Shown: piece after piece, positions 57,460-64,000 of the stretch
Position numbering within the stretch: position 1 is the first letter of the stretch
Layout: each line of letters opens with the position of its first letter
From: DAOUAT01 sp964551735
Lineage (GTDB): Bacteria; Chloroflexota; Anaerolineae; CG2-30-64-16
Length of the DNA stretch: 64,000 nt
Reading direction: 5' to 3'
Assembly: GCA_964551735.1 (NCBI GenBank)
Contig: CAZKEF010000009.1
Coordinates: 103,895-167,894 of the forward strand
The notes under the pieces: generated by a model
The model's database searches: none
Told to the model about the DNA's origin: nothing
Seen by the model: only the letters and a program-made list of their open reading frames with translations
Program-made: the position numbers and the translations under genes

Positions 57460-58652
57460 TCGCCGACCGCCCGTTCACAATCACACCCTTGGAACGCTTC
57501 CGGTTGGGCATCGCACGCAACGCGGCCGGCTGGCTGGCCTTCGTGCGCGAACGGGCAGCCGATGTCACGGCTCTGGAGCAAGAGTTCACCAACCTGATCA
57601 AAGCTATCAGCCAGGCGCTGGCAGAGCCGCCGGCCAACGCCAGCGGCCTGGACCTGGTCGTGGCGCTCTGGCCGTTGATTGAGCGCCGCGGGCACTGGCT
57701 GGGCTGGGAGCCGGTGTTGCGCGAGGCGTTGGCCCTGTGCCGGCGCCTTGATCGCCCGGCACTCGAAGCGCAGCTGCTGGATCACCTGGGCGACCTGGCG
57801 CGCACCCTGGGAGACAGCCGTCGCGGCCTGGCCGCGCAAAAGCAAGCTTTGGCGATCTATCGGCGATTGGGCGATCAGGCGGCAGCTGGCCACACCCTCA
57901 ATCGCCTCAGCCAGCAACACCTGGCTCTTGGCGACTACCCGGCGGCAGCGCAGTGCAGCCAAGAAGCGACCATGCTGCTGGCGCAGACCGGCAACCGGGC
58001 CGACCTGGCCGCGGCCTACAACGATCTCGGTTTGATTGACCAACATGATGGGAAGTGGGAAAGCGCGCTCCAGCATCACATTGAGGCCGAGGCGCTCTTC
58101 GCCGCGCTGGGTGACCTGAGTAGCCAGGCGAAGGCGGTCCACAACCAGGGTGAGGTCCACCGCTACCAACGCCGGGCCGACCAGGCCGAAGCCTGTTTCG
58201 GCCGCGCGGCGGCCATGCATGTGGCGGCCGGCGACGAGATCAACGCCGCGCGCAGCCGCGTGACCCTGGGCATCGCGCTGCACGGCAGTGGGGAGACCGC
58301 GCAGGCGCTGGCGATCCACCGCGAGGTCGAGCCGCTATTTCGCAGCCTGGGCGATCGGCCCTGGCTGGCCAGAGTCCTCAACAACCAGGGGGTCTTCTTC
58401 GCGACCTTAGGGCACGCCAACGAGGCGGCGTTGGCTTATGAGGAGGCGGCCGATCTGCACCTGGGCAACGCCGATCCGGTGATGGCAGCCAGCTCGCTGC
58501 TCAATTGGGCAGAGCTGCTCTTGGACCAGAGCCGCCCGACCGACGCACAGGAGCGTCTGAATCAGGCGGGGGAACTGCTGCGCAGCGTACCTGCGCCGCC
58601 GGCCTGGGTGATGCGAACCTATGACACGCTGATCGCACGCACGTCAAGTTGA
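57456..58652 (+). CDS. TPR-repeat protein, partner of the NB-ARC protein
   Basis: Protein of 398 residues from the ATG at 57456 (MIADRPFTITPLERFRL). The region from about 75 to 390 consists of roughly eight tetratricopeptide-type helix pairs, for example AALGDLSSQAKAVHNQGEVHRYQRRADQAEACF and ARVLNNQGVFFATLGHANEAALAYEEAADL. It overlaps the NB-ARC gene by ATGA. In related STAND proteins NB-ARC and TPR are parts of one chain, so the TPR protein is probably the ligand- or partner-sensing part in trans. An earlier in-frame ATG at 57429 is less likely. Confidence 0.85.
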   Translation: MIADRPFTITPLERFRLGIARNAAGWLAFVRERAADVTALEQEFTNLIKAISQALAEPPANASGLDLVVALWPLIERRGHWLGWEPVLREALALCRRLDRPALEAQLLDHLGDLARTLGDSRRGLAAQKQALAIYRRLGDQAAAGHTLNRLSQQHLALGDYPAAAQCSQEATMLLAQTGNRADLAAAYNDLGLIDQHDGKWESALQHHIEAEALFAALGDLSSQAKAVHNQGEVHRYQRRADQAEACFGRAAAMHVAAGDEINAARSRVTLGIALHGSGETAQALAIHREVEPLFRSLGDRPWLARVLNNQGVFFATLGHANEAALAYEEAADLHLGNADPVMAASSLLNWAELLLDQSRPTDAQERLNQAGELLRSVPAPPAWVMRTYDTLIARTSS

Positions 58653-58688
58653 TGTCACCGCTCACCCGTCCTGGCTCGCATTGCCCTG

Positions 58689-59762
58689 TCAGCCCGGCCG
58701 CTCCGCCACCACAAATAGGTTGGCGGCCATCGCCTTGTGCTCACAGTGCCACGTCCCACTGGCAAACGACGTGCCAGCCAGGATGCTGCGGAAATCCTGT
58801 TCGTTCCGATACCAAGGACGCCGGGTCAACAGCCAATCGAGCAGCGCTTGCTCATTTGCCGGTACACTGGTGCTGAGGTTGCTCACCGCCAACCGTCCCC
58901 CCGACATCAGTAGGCCGTAACAGTCCTCGATCAAGTCCCACGCCTGGTCGGGCGCCAGGTAATCGAACAACCCGGCGGCATAAATCAGGTGGTAAGGCTT
59001 GCTGGGCCGGCCAGGACCGCGGGCAAAACGCAACGGATCAGCCCGCAGATAGGTTATGCGATAGTCTCGATTGTCTTGGAGCCGGTTGCGGACGAAACGC
59101 AACGCTTCGGCATCCGAGTCGAGGCAGGTGATTGCTGCGACCTCCCGGAACACAGGATCCTCGGCCAGCATCCTCAGCTCGCGGCCCGGCCCGATGCCCA
59201 GGCTTAGCACGCGCACAGGGAAAATACCCCGGACCGCCCGATCCTCCGTCTCTTTCACTAACCAACTTGTCAGGTACGTCAGCCGATGGCGGATCGTGTG
59301 CGCGACAACGGTATGCAGATAATAATCATCAAAAATACGGGCGCGCACGTCGGCGCCACCTGGCCGGCACTTGTAGATGATCTCGAGGGTCTCGAAATCG
59401 GCCGGATGGCCGCGCCGTTGAGCGAAACAGCGATCAAAAAAGGGGCCGGTGCGTGACCAGAGATGAATCAGATCGGTGATACAGGTCTTGGCGGCTTCGA
59501 GCTCGGTGGCCGACGGCTCGGTAGCCAGAAACCCGTTGATCCAGCTGCCCAGCGCGTCCATCGCTGCATACAGCGCGCTACGATTACGAGCCAGCGCTAC
59601 TGCCCCGCTGAACGCAGCGCTATCCGTCTCGATAGCGGCCACGCAGGCAGTGAGCCGCGCCAGCACCTCGTCCAGGGATGCTTCCGCGTCGTCGGAGGGC
59701 CTGAGACAACTGCGCATCACGTTGGATACGCTGGCGACCGGGAGAGATGACAGGTCGATCAT
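58689..59762 (-). CDS. Class I SAM-dependent methyltransferase with helical N-terminal domain
   Basis: Protein of 357 residues. The first about 150 residues are helical and unrecognised. The C-terminal Rossmann methyltransferase domain has motif I VLSLGIGPGRELRML, acidic motif II ITCLDSDAEAL and YAAGLFDYLAPDQAWDLI, then GGRLAVSNLS. IYKCRPGGADVRARIFDDYY between the two parts is typical of a family of stand-alone methyltransferases of unknown substrate. It is convergent with the TPR gene with only 36 nt between the stops, so it may belong to the same module by location only. Confidence 0.85.
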   Translation of the reverse strand: MIDLSSLPVASVSNVMRSCLRPSDDAEASLDEVLARLTACVAAIETDSAAFSGAVALARNRSALYAAMDALGSWINGFLATEPSATELEAAKTCITDLIHLWSRTGPFFDRCFAQRRGHPADFETLEIIYKCRPGGADVRARIFDDYYLHTVVAHTIRHRLTYLTSWLVKETEDRAVRGIFPVRVLSLGIGPGRELRMLAEDPVFREVAAITCLDSDAEALRFVRNRLQDNRDYRITYLRADPLRFARGPGRPSKPYHLIYAAGLFDYLAPDQAWDLIEDCYGLLMSGGRLAVSNLSTSVPANEQALLDWLLTRRPWYRNEQDFRSILAGTSFASGTWHCEHKAMAANLFVVAERPG

Positions 59763-59873
59763 GGTGTAACCGCTTCCAGAATAACAGAAAACGGCTATCC
59801 ATGACCTATCGTGAACCTATACCTCTCGCCCCCGAAAAATACTGGCGCCCCCACGTCCCTGATGTGAACTCAT

Positions 59874-59902
59874 TTGCCATTTCGACGCGACGTGAGTATA
59901 AT
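59874..59902 (+). promoter_or_regulatory. Sigma-70 promoter for the zinc-ribbon gene
   Basis: TTGCCA (59874-59879) and TATAAT (59897-59902) are 17 nt apart. The transcript would start near 59,909, about 120 nt before the ATG at 60029. Confidence 0.65.
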
Positions 59903-60028
59903 CCCGTTCAGTCATCCGCGAAGCCGGCAGCTGCAACTTGGCCGGCTGTCGCCCCATCTCCTGCATCCCCCCAGGAACTGAGTGCTATTTACCGACCGGT
60001 AGACTGAGTCCGATGGAGGAATCTTCGC

Positions 60029-60931
60029 ATGAGATGCTCTGAATGTGGCAACCAGATGCAGCCCTGGGCTAACGGCATCTGCTACACCTGTGGGCGCATC
60101 CAGTACGAAACGAAGCGTTTTGGAGCGCATCCCTCAGCCCGCAAGCGTGCACACCAAACGTCAACCGATCTGCCACCCCAGGCGCAGCCAGCCGGCGGCG
60201 GTGGCGGTGGCCTATTCTTGCCGCCCTGGTTAACACAAGTCGAACCGCCGCCACCGCCTGACCACTGCCCTGTCTGCGGACAGGAAGTGCCCCAGGCACA
60301 ACTCGAACGGCATCTACAAATCCACAAACGGCTGTCTGCAGCTCGAGGTCGTTCTGCGCGCCTTACTAGCCGAGCACTGCCTCCACCCCACAAACACCCT
60401 GAGGCAGAACCGCCATCCATCTCCACAGCAGCCGCAGAACCTGATGAAGCGCCGCTGCGGACACAGCGCCGGGGCATCAACCGGCTGCTAGCCGACATCT
60501 ACGGCGGGCCTCGCTTCCTGAGTGATATCCTGCGCGCCGGAGGCATCAGCCAGGCCGACATCACCCGGATCTATGAGGAACGGCTCACGGACTTCTTGGA
60601 CGCCTTGTTAGCCGCCTGGCGAGTTGCTTTCACTGGAGAGCTCATCGCTGGGAGTTGGTACATCTTGACGCGCTGCTACGGCCTTGACGGCGCGCCAGGG
60701 GCCTCGATTCCGTATCTGGCCCAGGCGCTCAACGTTTCTGAGCCACGGGTGATCGAAATCCGCAACCTGGCATTGCGCGTGCTGCGCGCGCCAGCATCGC
60801 GCAGCAATCTGGAAGGCCTGACCGTGGCCGTGGCGAGAGAGATTTCTTGCAGGATAACTGAGCTCGACTTTGTACGTTTACAAGCTAATAACAGGCCGCA
60901 GAAAGCAGGTGATCGACCTGGGTCGGGCTGA
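60029..60931 (+). CDS. Zinc-ribbon/C2H2 protein, 3' end interrupted by an insertion sequence
   Basis: Protein of 300 residues in its present form. Cys pairs CSECGNQMQPWANGICYTCG (3-22) form a zinc ribbon. A Pro/Gly linker is followed by a C2H2-like finger (CPVCGQEVPQAQLERHLQIH, about 85-104). The C-terminal half (about 150-270) is a helical conserved-looking domain, GINRLLADIYGGPRFLSDIL to NLEGLTVAVAREISCR. From residue 280 on, the sequence is encoded by the left end of an insertion sequence, so the last about 21 residues are not original. GGAGGA and a good promoter precede the start. The function is unknown. Confidence 0.8.
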   Translation: MRCSECGNQMQPWANGICYTCGRIQYETKRFGAHPSARKRAHQTSTDLPPQAQPAGGGGGGLFLPPWLTQVEPPPPPDHCPVCGQEVPQAQLERHLQIHKRLSAARGRSARLTSRALPPPHKHPEAEPPSISTAAAEPDEAPLRTQRRGINRLLADIYGGPRFLSDILRAGGISQADITRIYEERLTDFLDALLAAWRVAFTGELIAGSWYILTRCYGLDGAPGASIPYLAQALNVSEPRVIEIRNLALRVLRAPASRSNLEGLTVAVAREISCRITELDFVRLQANNRPQKAGDRPGSG

Positions 60932-62330
60932 TAAATCGCAGATCAGTTGGCGATGCAGCTGTCTGAAAAAGGAACTCCTGCCAGATGCGCCGCCGCACGA
61001 GTGCCAAGACATCGTGGAAGGTGGCGTGTGTTTTGGGATACCAGGCGGCTTGCGGCAGCGGTAAGTCACCGGTCGGGTACAGGGCCTGGGCCAATAGAAC
61101 CACCAGCGAGAAGAGGCCCAAGAGTGCCGGCGTGGTGCGCTCAATCGCCAGATCGCTCCACTGGCCTGCGTCTCCAAACCGAGATGGGCGCGGGCTTCTT
61201 GGAAGGTTACTTCCAGCGGCCAGCGCTGGACGAAGTCGGCGATCATGTTGGGTGCGCCTTGTGCGGTTTCGGTCGAGAAGAAGGCGCGTGTGGCGCGCTC
61301 GCCTTGCGGGTCGCGCACCAAGACCCAACGGATGGCCAGCGGCGGTGTACCGGTCGTGTACCACAGCGCCGTGCCGGTCGTCCAGTCAACGACCGTGTGC
61401 GTGCCGCCATACCAGGGCACCAGACTCCGCTGCCAGCGCGTAGTCGGGGCGCCGGCAACCTGCTCGAGATTCGGCAGGCGTGCGCCCACCACCCGCGGCC
61501 GGCCGCGCTGTTTGCCGGCGCGGCGCATCGGTGGTTCAAACAGCCGGGCATCCAGCCGCAACGGCGCCAGCAAGACCACCTGCTGGCGTTGGCACAGGGC
61601 ACCGAGCGTAATGACGGCGTAGGCGCCATCGCCAACCAGTTGGATGGCCCGGCCGGGCAGGGTGCGCCGCCGCCAGATCACCGCTTGGCCGGTGACGTGC
61701 GCCACGGTTTTGTGGCGCCGTCCCAGTTGTGCGCTCACTTTGGGGGTGGTCAACAAGACGCTGAGAAACGGCAAAGCCAGCGCATAGGGCGTCCACGGCA
61801 CGTTGACTACCAGGGCGAAGACCAGCCAACGCAGCCCGCTGCTGCTGACGTTGACTTGTTTACTCGACGCCAGACTGTCGCGCCAATGCCCGCGTTTGCG
61901 AATGCGTGGCCCCCAGCGGCGTTCCAACGTCTCGTCCACGTCCACTGTGATGCCGCCCACAGGAGCCCAAGTGGCCACGAGCAAGAGCAACAGCCGGGCA
62001 CTCAACGCCAACCCCGACCATTGGGCGCGGTTCAGGACGTGATGGTACTTCGCCCAGTCTGCGCTGTGCGTGTGGCCCACGGCCCGCAAGGCGCTGGTGA
62101 CGGTCCGGCGGCCCTTGGCCAGGATCGTGCCGACAACCAGCACCAGGGCCTTCTGATAGGTGGGGGCCGTAAAGACTGGCGCAAAGTGCGCCAACACCGG
62201 TATAATCTCTGCGGGAAGGAACATGGGCTTCTCCTGGACAGAATGGTAGTCGTTCAACTCTATTCTAGCCCAGAAAGCCCATTTTCCTTCGGTTATTCGC
62301 TTGTTAAGGTTCACGAAACGTACAAAGTCG
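60865..62330 (-). mobile_element. IS701-like insertion sequence, 1466 bp
   Basis: A 15-bp perfect terminal inverted repeat CGACTTTGTACGTTT lies at 60,865-60,879 and, inverted, at 62,316-62,330. A 4-bp AGCT direct repeat flanks both ends (60,861-60,864 and 62,331-62,334), as expected for a target duplication. The inferred target was CTGAGCTCAG. The transposase inside is a frameshifted DDE enzyme, so the element is probably inactive on its own. Confidence 0.88.
60885..62224 (-). pseudogene. IS701/IS4-like DDE transposase, frameshifted near the 3' end
   Basis: The ATG at 62224 (MFLPAEIIPVLAHFAPVF) follows AGGAG. The first frame encodes TVDVDETLERRWG (first Asp), LVGDGAYAVITLG (second Asp) and LEVTFQEARAHLGLETQ (Glu). 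After LGLETQ that frame becomes low-quality sequence, while the next frame reads QWSDLAIERTTPALLGLF, ALYPTGDLPLPQAAWYPK and RRIWQEFLF down to a stop at 60885, the expected C-terminal region. A one-base loss near 61,163-61,170 explains this. Either a true frameshift or a sequencing error is possible. The intact enzyme would be about 445 residues. Confidence 0.85.
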
Positions 62331-62519
62331 AGCTCAGAAGCTGCCGCTGTCGGCGTGATTCTGACGCTGGCTCTGGCAGCATTCATCAGCGTTGTGGGTG
62401 AACTGGGCATCGCATGGCGAGGACGTCAACAGGAGCACGTCCGTCCCAATCCGGAATGCTTCGCGATGCTCGCAGGTGAGGCGAAATCCTGCCAGCACTG
62501 CGGCACAGCGCTCAGATAG
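62331..62519 (+). pseudogene. Remnant coding-like fragment downstream of the insertion sequence
   Basis: From a GTG at 62,355 a frame encodes a hydrophobic helix (VILTLALAAFISVVGELGIAW) and a Cys-containing end (CFAMLAGEAKSCQHCGTALR) with CxxC. It has no own ribosome-binding site. Removing the insertion sequence joins the zinc-ribbon gene to this region in a different frame (ending with a TGA at 62,399-62,401). It may be the tail of the zinc-ribbon gene with a frameshift or the tail of a lost gene. Confidence 0.4.
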
Positions 62520-62628
62520 CACGCCATGCTTGATGATGGTAACCACTCAGAATAGCCAAACTGAGGTCTTACCTGGCGAGAGTAAGCTTGAGGATCTACC
62601 CGTGCGCAGACCAGCCAACCTGACCCCG

Positions 62629-63447
62629 ATGACAGCACGATCAGACCTGCAACGCCAACTCAGCAGCCTCATCAGCGGCGGTTATCGGCTGATCCGGCAC
62701 GGCCGGACGACAGAAGGCTGTGACCAATGGCGCCTGGCGTGGGAAGTCGTCAAACAGTTGGCGACCGCGGACATCCGCAGCACCGAAGCCTTCGACCGGC
62801 AGTGCAGGGGGTTGTCGGAGCGTGTGTCCAACTGGTTTTCGGACTTCGAGATGGAGCTGGGCAACGCTGGACTGGACGATCCGAGCTATCACCAACTGCG
62901 CGTGGACTACGTGCGCGAATTCCTGGTGCTCTTCCCCGACGAAAGCAGCCTGGCTTACCTCAACATGCGTCGCGCCGAGGCAGATGCGCTGTGGGAACTT
63001 GACCGCCGCGCGGAGGCGGAGACCGTCTTCCGCGCGCTGGTGGAACGCCTGCCCGATGAAGCCTGGGGCTATATCGGTTGGGCCGACCGCTATTGGCTGC
63101 TGGATGATTCGTCGAAGGAATACGAGACAGCCGAGGCCATCATGCGGCGCGCCCTGGAGCGGCCCGACTTACAGGATCGCGCCGACCTCCTGGAACGCCT
63201 GGCGGACCTGTACGATGCATGGGGTAAATCGGCCGAGCGCGATGCAGTCTGGGCGGCGCTTGAAGCACTTCAGGTGCGCCCCGAGCCGCGCCGGGAGCCA
63301 ACGCCGCTCGCCAGCCCCGGAGTCCTGCCACCAGAGGCGCCGACTGCACCGTCCAGACGGAAACTTGGCCGCAACGATCCTTGTTGGTGTGGCAGTGGTC
63401 TGAAGTACAAGCGGTGTCATCTGCGCGCCGACCAGCAGGGCGGGTAG
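62629..63447 (+). CDS. TPR-like protein with C-terminal SEC-C zinc motif
   Basis: Protein of about 272 residues from the ATG at 62629 (MTARSDLQRQLSSLISGGYRLIR). The body is helical and TPR-like (LWELDRRAEAETVFRALVERLPDEAWGYIGWADRYWLL; AERDAVWAALEAL). The C-terminus carries a SEC-C metal-binding motif, GRNDPCWCGSGLKYKRCH, as in SecA-type and many stand-alone proteins. The start is uncertain: earlier in-frame ATGs at 62,533 and 62,536 exist, and none has a clear ribosome-binding site. A terminator follows. The function is unknown. Confidence 0.78.
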   Translation: MTARSDLQRQLSSLISGGYRLIRHGRTTEGCDQWRLAWEVVKQLATADIRSTEAFDRQCRGLSERVSNWFSDFEMELGNAGLDDPSYHQLRVDYVREFLVLFPDESSLAYLNMRRAEADALWELDRRAEAETVFRALVERLPDEAWGYIGWADRYWLLDDSSKEYETAEAIMRRALERPDLQDRADLLERLADLYDAWGKSAERDAVWAALEALQVRPEPRREPTPLASPGVLPPEAPTAPSRRKLGRNDPCWCGSGLKYKRCHLRADQQGG

Positions 63448-63503
63448 CGCAGAAGGCGCGCGCAAGCAAGTCACGTGAGAGCTACCCGCTTTCCAGAAAG
63501 GTT

Positions 63504-63534
63504 AAGGCCCGACCACATCCGGTCGGGCCTTTTC
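63504..63534 (+). terminator. Rho-independent terminator of the SEC-C gene
   Basis: An 11-bp perfect stem (AAGGCCCGACC arm) with a 6-nt loop is followed by TTTT, 57 nt after the stop codon at 63447. Confidence 0.88.
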
Positions 63535-63596
63535 TGTGCTTGTCATCGAGGTGGGTTGATGCTAGACTCTCTTTGAATGAAGTGTGAGGCAAGCCT

Positions 63597-63941
63597 ATGC
63601 AACTCGAAGACTATTTCAGCTTCCTGGCGCCCAACGACATCCGCGTGAAGGGCACGCGTGTCGGCATCGAGACAATCTTGACCGATTACCTGGAACTGGG
63701 CCTGTTTGCTGAGCAGATCGCCGCTCGTTACCCGAGCCTAACGATCGAGCAGGTGTATGCCACGCTGACCTACTACTGGCACAACCGTCCGCAGGTAGAT
63801 GCTTATCTGCGGACCGTAGACCTGGAGCTTGAACGCCAGCGTCGTGAGCAGGATCTGCACCCCTCGGTAGCCGTGCAACGGCTGCGCGAGCTGGCACGCC
63901 AACACGACCGACAGCGCGCCAAAGCCGCAGCGTCCGCATGA
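63597..63941 (+). CDS. DUF433 domain protein, antitoxin-like
   Basis: Protein of 114 residues. The first about 75 residues match the DUF433 helix-turn-helix fold: YFSFLAPNDIRVKGTRVGIETILTDYLELGLFAEQIAARYPSLTIEQVYATLTYYWHN. Members often act as VapB45-type antitoxins and precede a toxin gene with a PIN-like/DUF5615 domain. The window ends 59 nt after the stop, so the partner cannot be seen. The C-terminal helix (LRELARQHDRQRAKAA) would be the toxin-binding part. GAGG lies before the ATG. Confidence 0.85.
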   Translation: MQLEDYFSFLAPNDIRVKGTRVGIETILTDYLELGLFAEQIAARYPSLTIEQVYATLTYYWHNRPQVDAYLRTVDLELERQRREQDLHPSVAVQRLRELARQHDRQRAKAAASA

Positions 63942-63960
63942 GTCAGGCAGGAATTCCAAA

Positions 63961-64000
63961 TGCAAAACCGAACAGGCGTCACCTTGACTGCAAAGAAGCA
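63961..64000 (+). CDS. Possible start of the next gene, cut by the window edge
   Basis: An ATG at 63961 follows AGGA at 63,949-63,952 and opens a frame (MQNRTGVTLTAKK) to the window end. An ATG at 63938 overlapping the DUF433 stop opens another frame. Too little is present to choose or identify a product; a toxin partner for the DUF433 protein would be expected here. Confidence 0.3.

Noticed and set aside
59801..60007. Possible small protein (about 68 codons) before the zinc-ribbon gene
   Set aside because: It has no ribosome-binding site, and a good sigma-70 promoter for the next gene lies inside it. The composition is not convincing.
60947..62401. Plus-strand frame of 484 codons through the insertion sequence
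   Set aside because: It is the shadow of the transposase gene. The minus strand carries the DDE motifs.
1..64000. tRNA and rRNA genes
   Set aside because: I looked for T-loop signatures and conserved rRNA segments and found no convincing cloverleaf or rRNA. A covariance-model search would settle this.

Overview
The window looks like a GC-rich chromosomal segment of a Chloroflexota (Anaerolineae-like) bacterium or metagenome bin. This is an inference from several traits together: a lipoprotein with a long 'VETQVV' repeat linker, an ECF sigma factor paired with a DUF5667-type anti-sigma protein, secreted hydrolases with Chloroflexi-style Ig/FN3-like tails, SCP2-domain lipid genes, a split HTH/NB-ARC plus TPR pair, and several families of short intergenic repeats. 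No rRNA, tRNA or CRISPR array was found by eye.

Layout. 1-7.9 kb: the tail of an unknown gene, glgE, an orphan DNA methyltransferase, and the minus-strand coenzyme A precursor operon panB-panE-panC-panD-coaX, whose spacers are filled with tandem and palindromic repeats. 7.9-14.2 kb: two large secreted metallophosphoesterases. 14.6-18.5 kb: a NarL-type response regulator with a GAF-domain histidine kinase, and a YitT membrane protein. 18.9-21.4 kb: a repeat-containing secreted protein and an ECF sigma/anti-sigma pair. 21.6-23.4 kb: a histidine phosphatase coupled to an ASKHA-like protein. 23.5-30.7 kb: a lipid locus. A PhaR-type regulator and a phasin-like protein face an SCP2 / SDR-like / PlsC / SCP2 operon across a divergent promoter carrying a 31-bp palindrome, and two divergent patatins follow. 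30.9-39.9 kb: MFS transporter, creatininase family, SirB1-like, polyester-hydrolase-like, MazG-like, VOC, aldo/keto reductase, AlkZ-related and DUF72 genes. 40-51.1 kb: a sugar operon (LacI regulator, family-5 binding lipoprotein, two permeases, two ATPases, YdjC/ChbG deacetylase, GH94 phosphorylase) that should import beta-linked oligosaccharides and cleave them by phosphorolysis. 51.2-55.7 kb: SHOCT protein, PmbA/TldD pair and a secernin-type C69 peptidase. 56-59.8 kb: the NB-ARC/TPR pair and a methyltransferase. 60-64 kb: a zinc-ribbon gene interrupted near its 3' end by an IS701-like element with a frameshifted transposase, a SEC-C protein and a DUF433 antitoxin-like protein.

The most notable observations are: (1) the GH94 gene contains two segments made of intergenic-type repeat DNA, both in frame; (2) the phasin/SCP2 divergent promoter has two good sigma-70 promoters and four TGACGC half-sites, which suggests one regulator for a lipid-inclusion locus; (3) three secreted enzymes share a C-terminal module; (4) the STAND NTPase is split into two translationally coupled genes; (5) one small gene seems to lack a normal start codon. 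Coordinates of starts were moved to the ribosome-binding site where one was visible.
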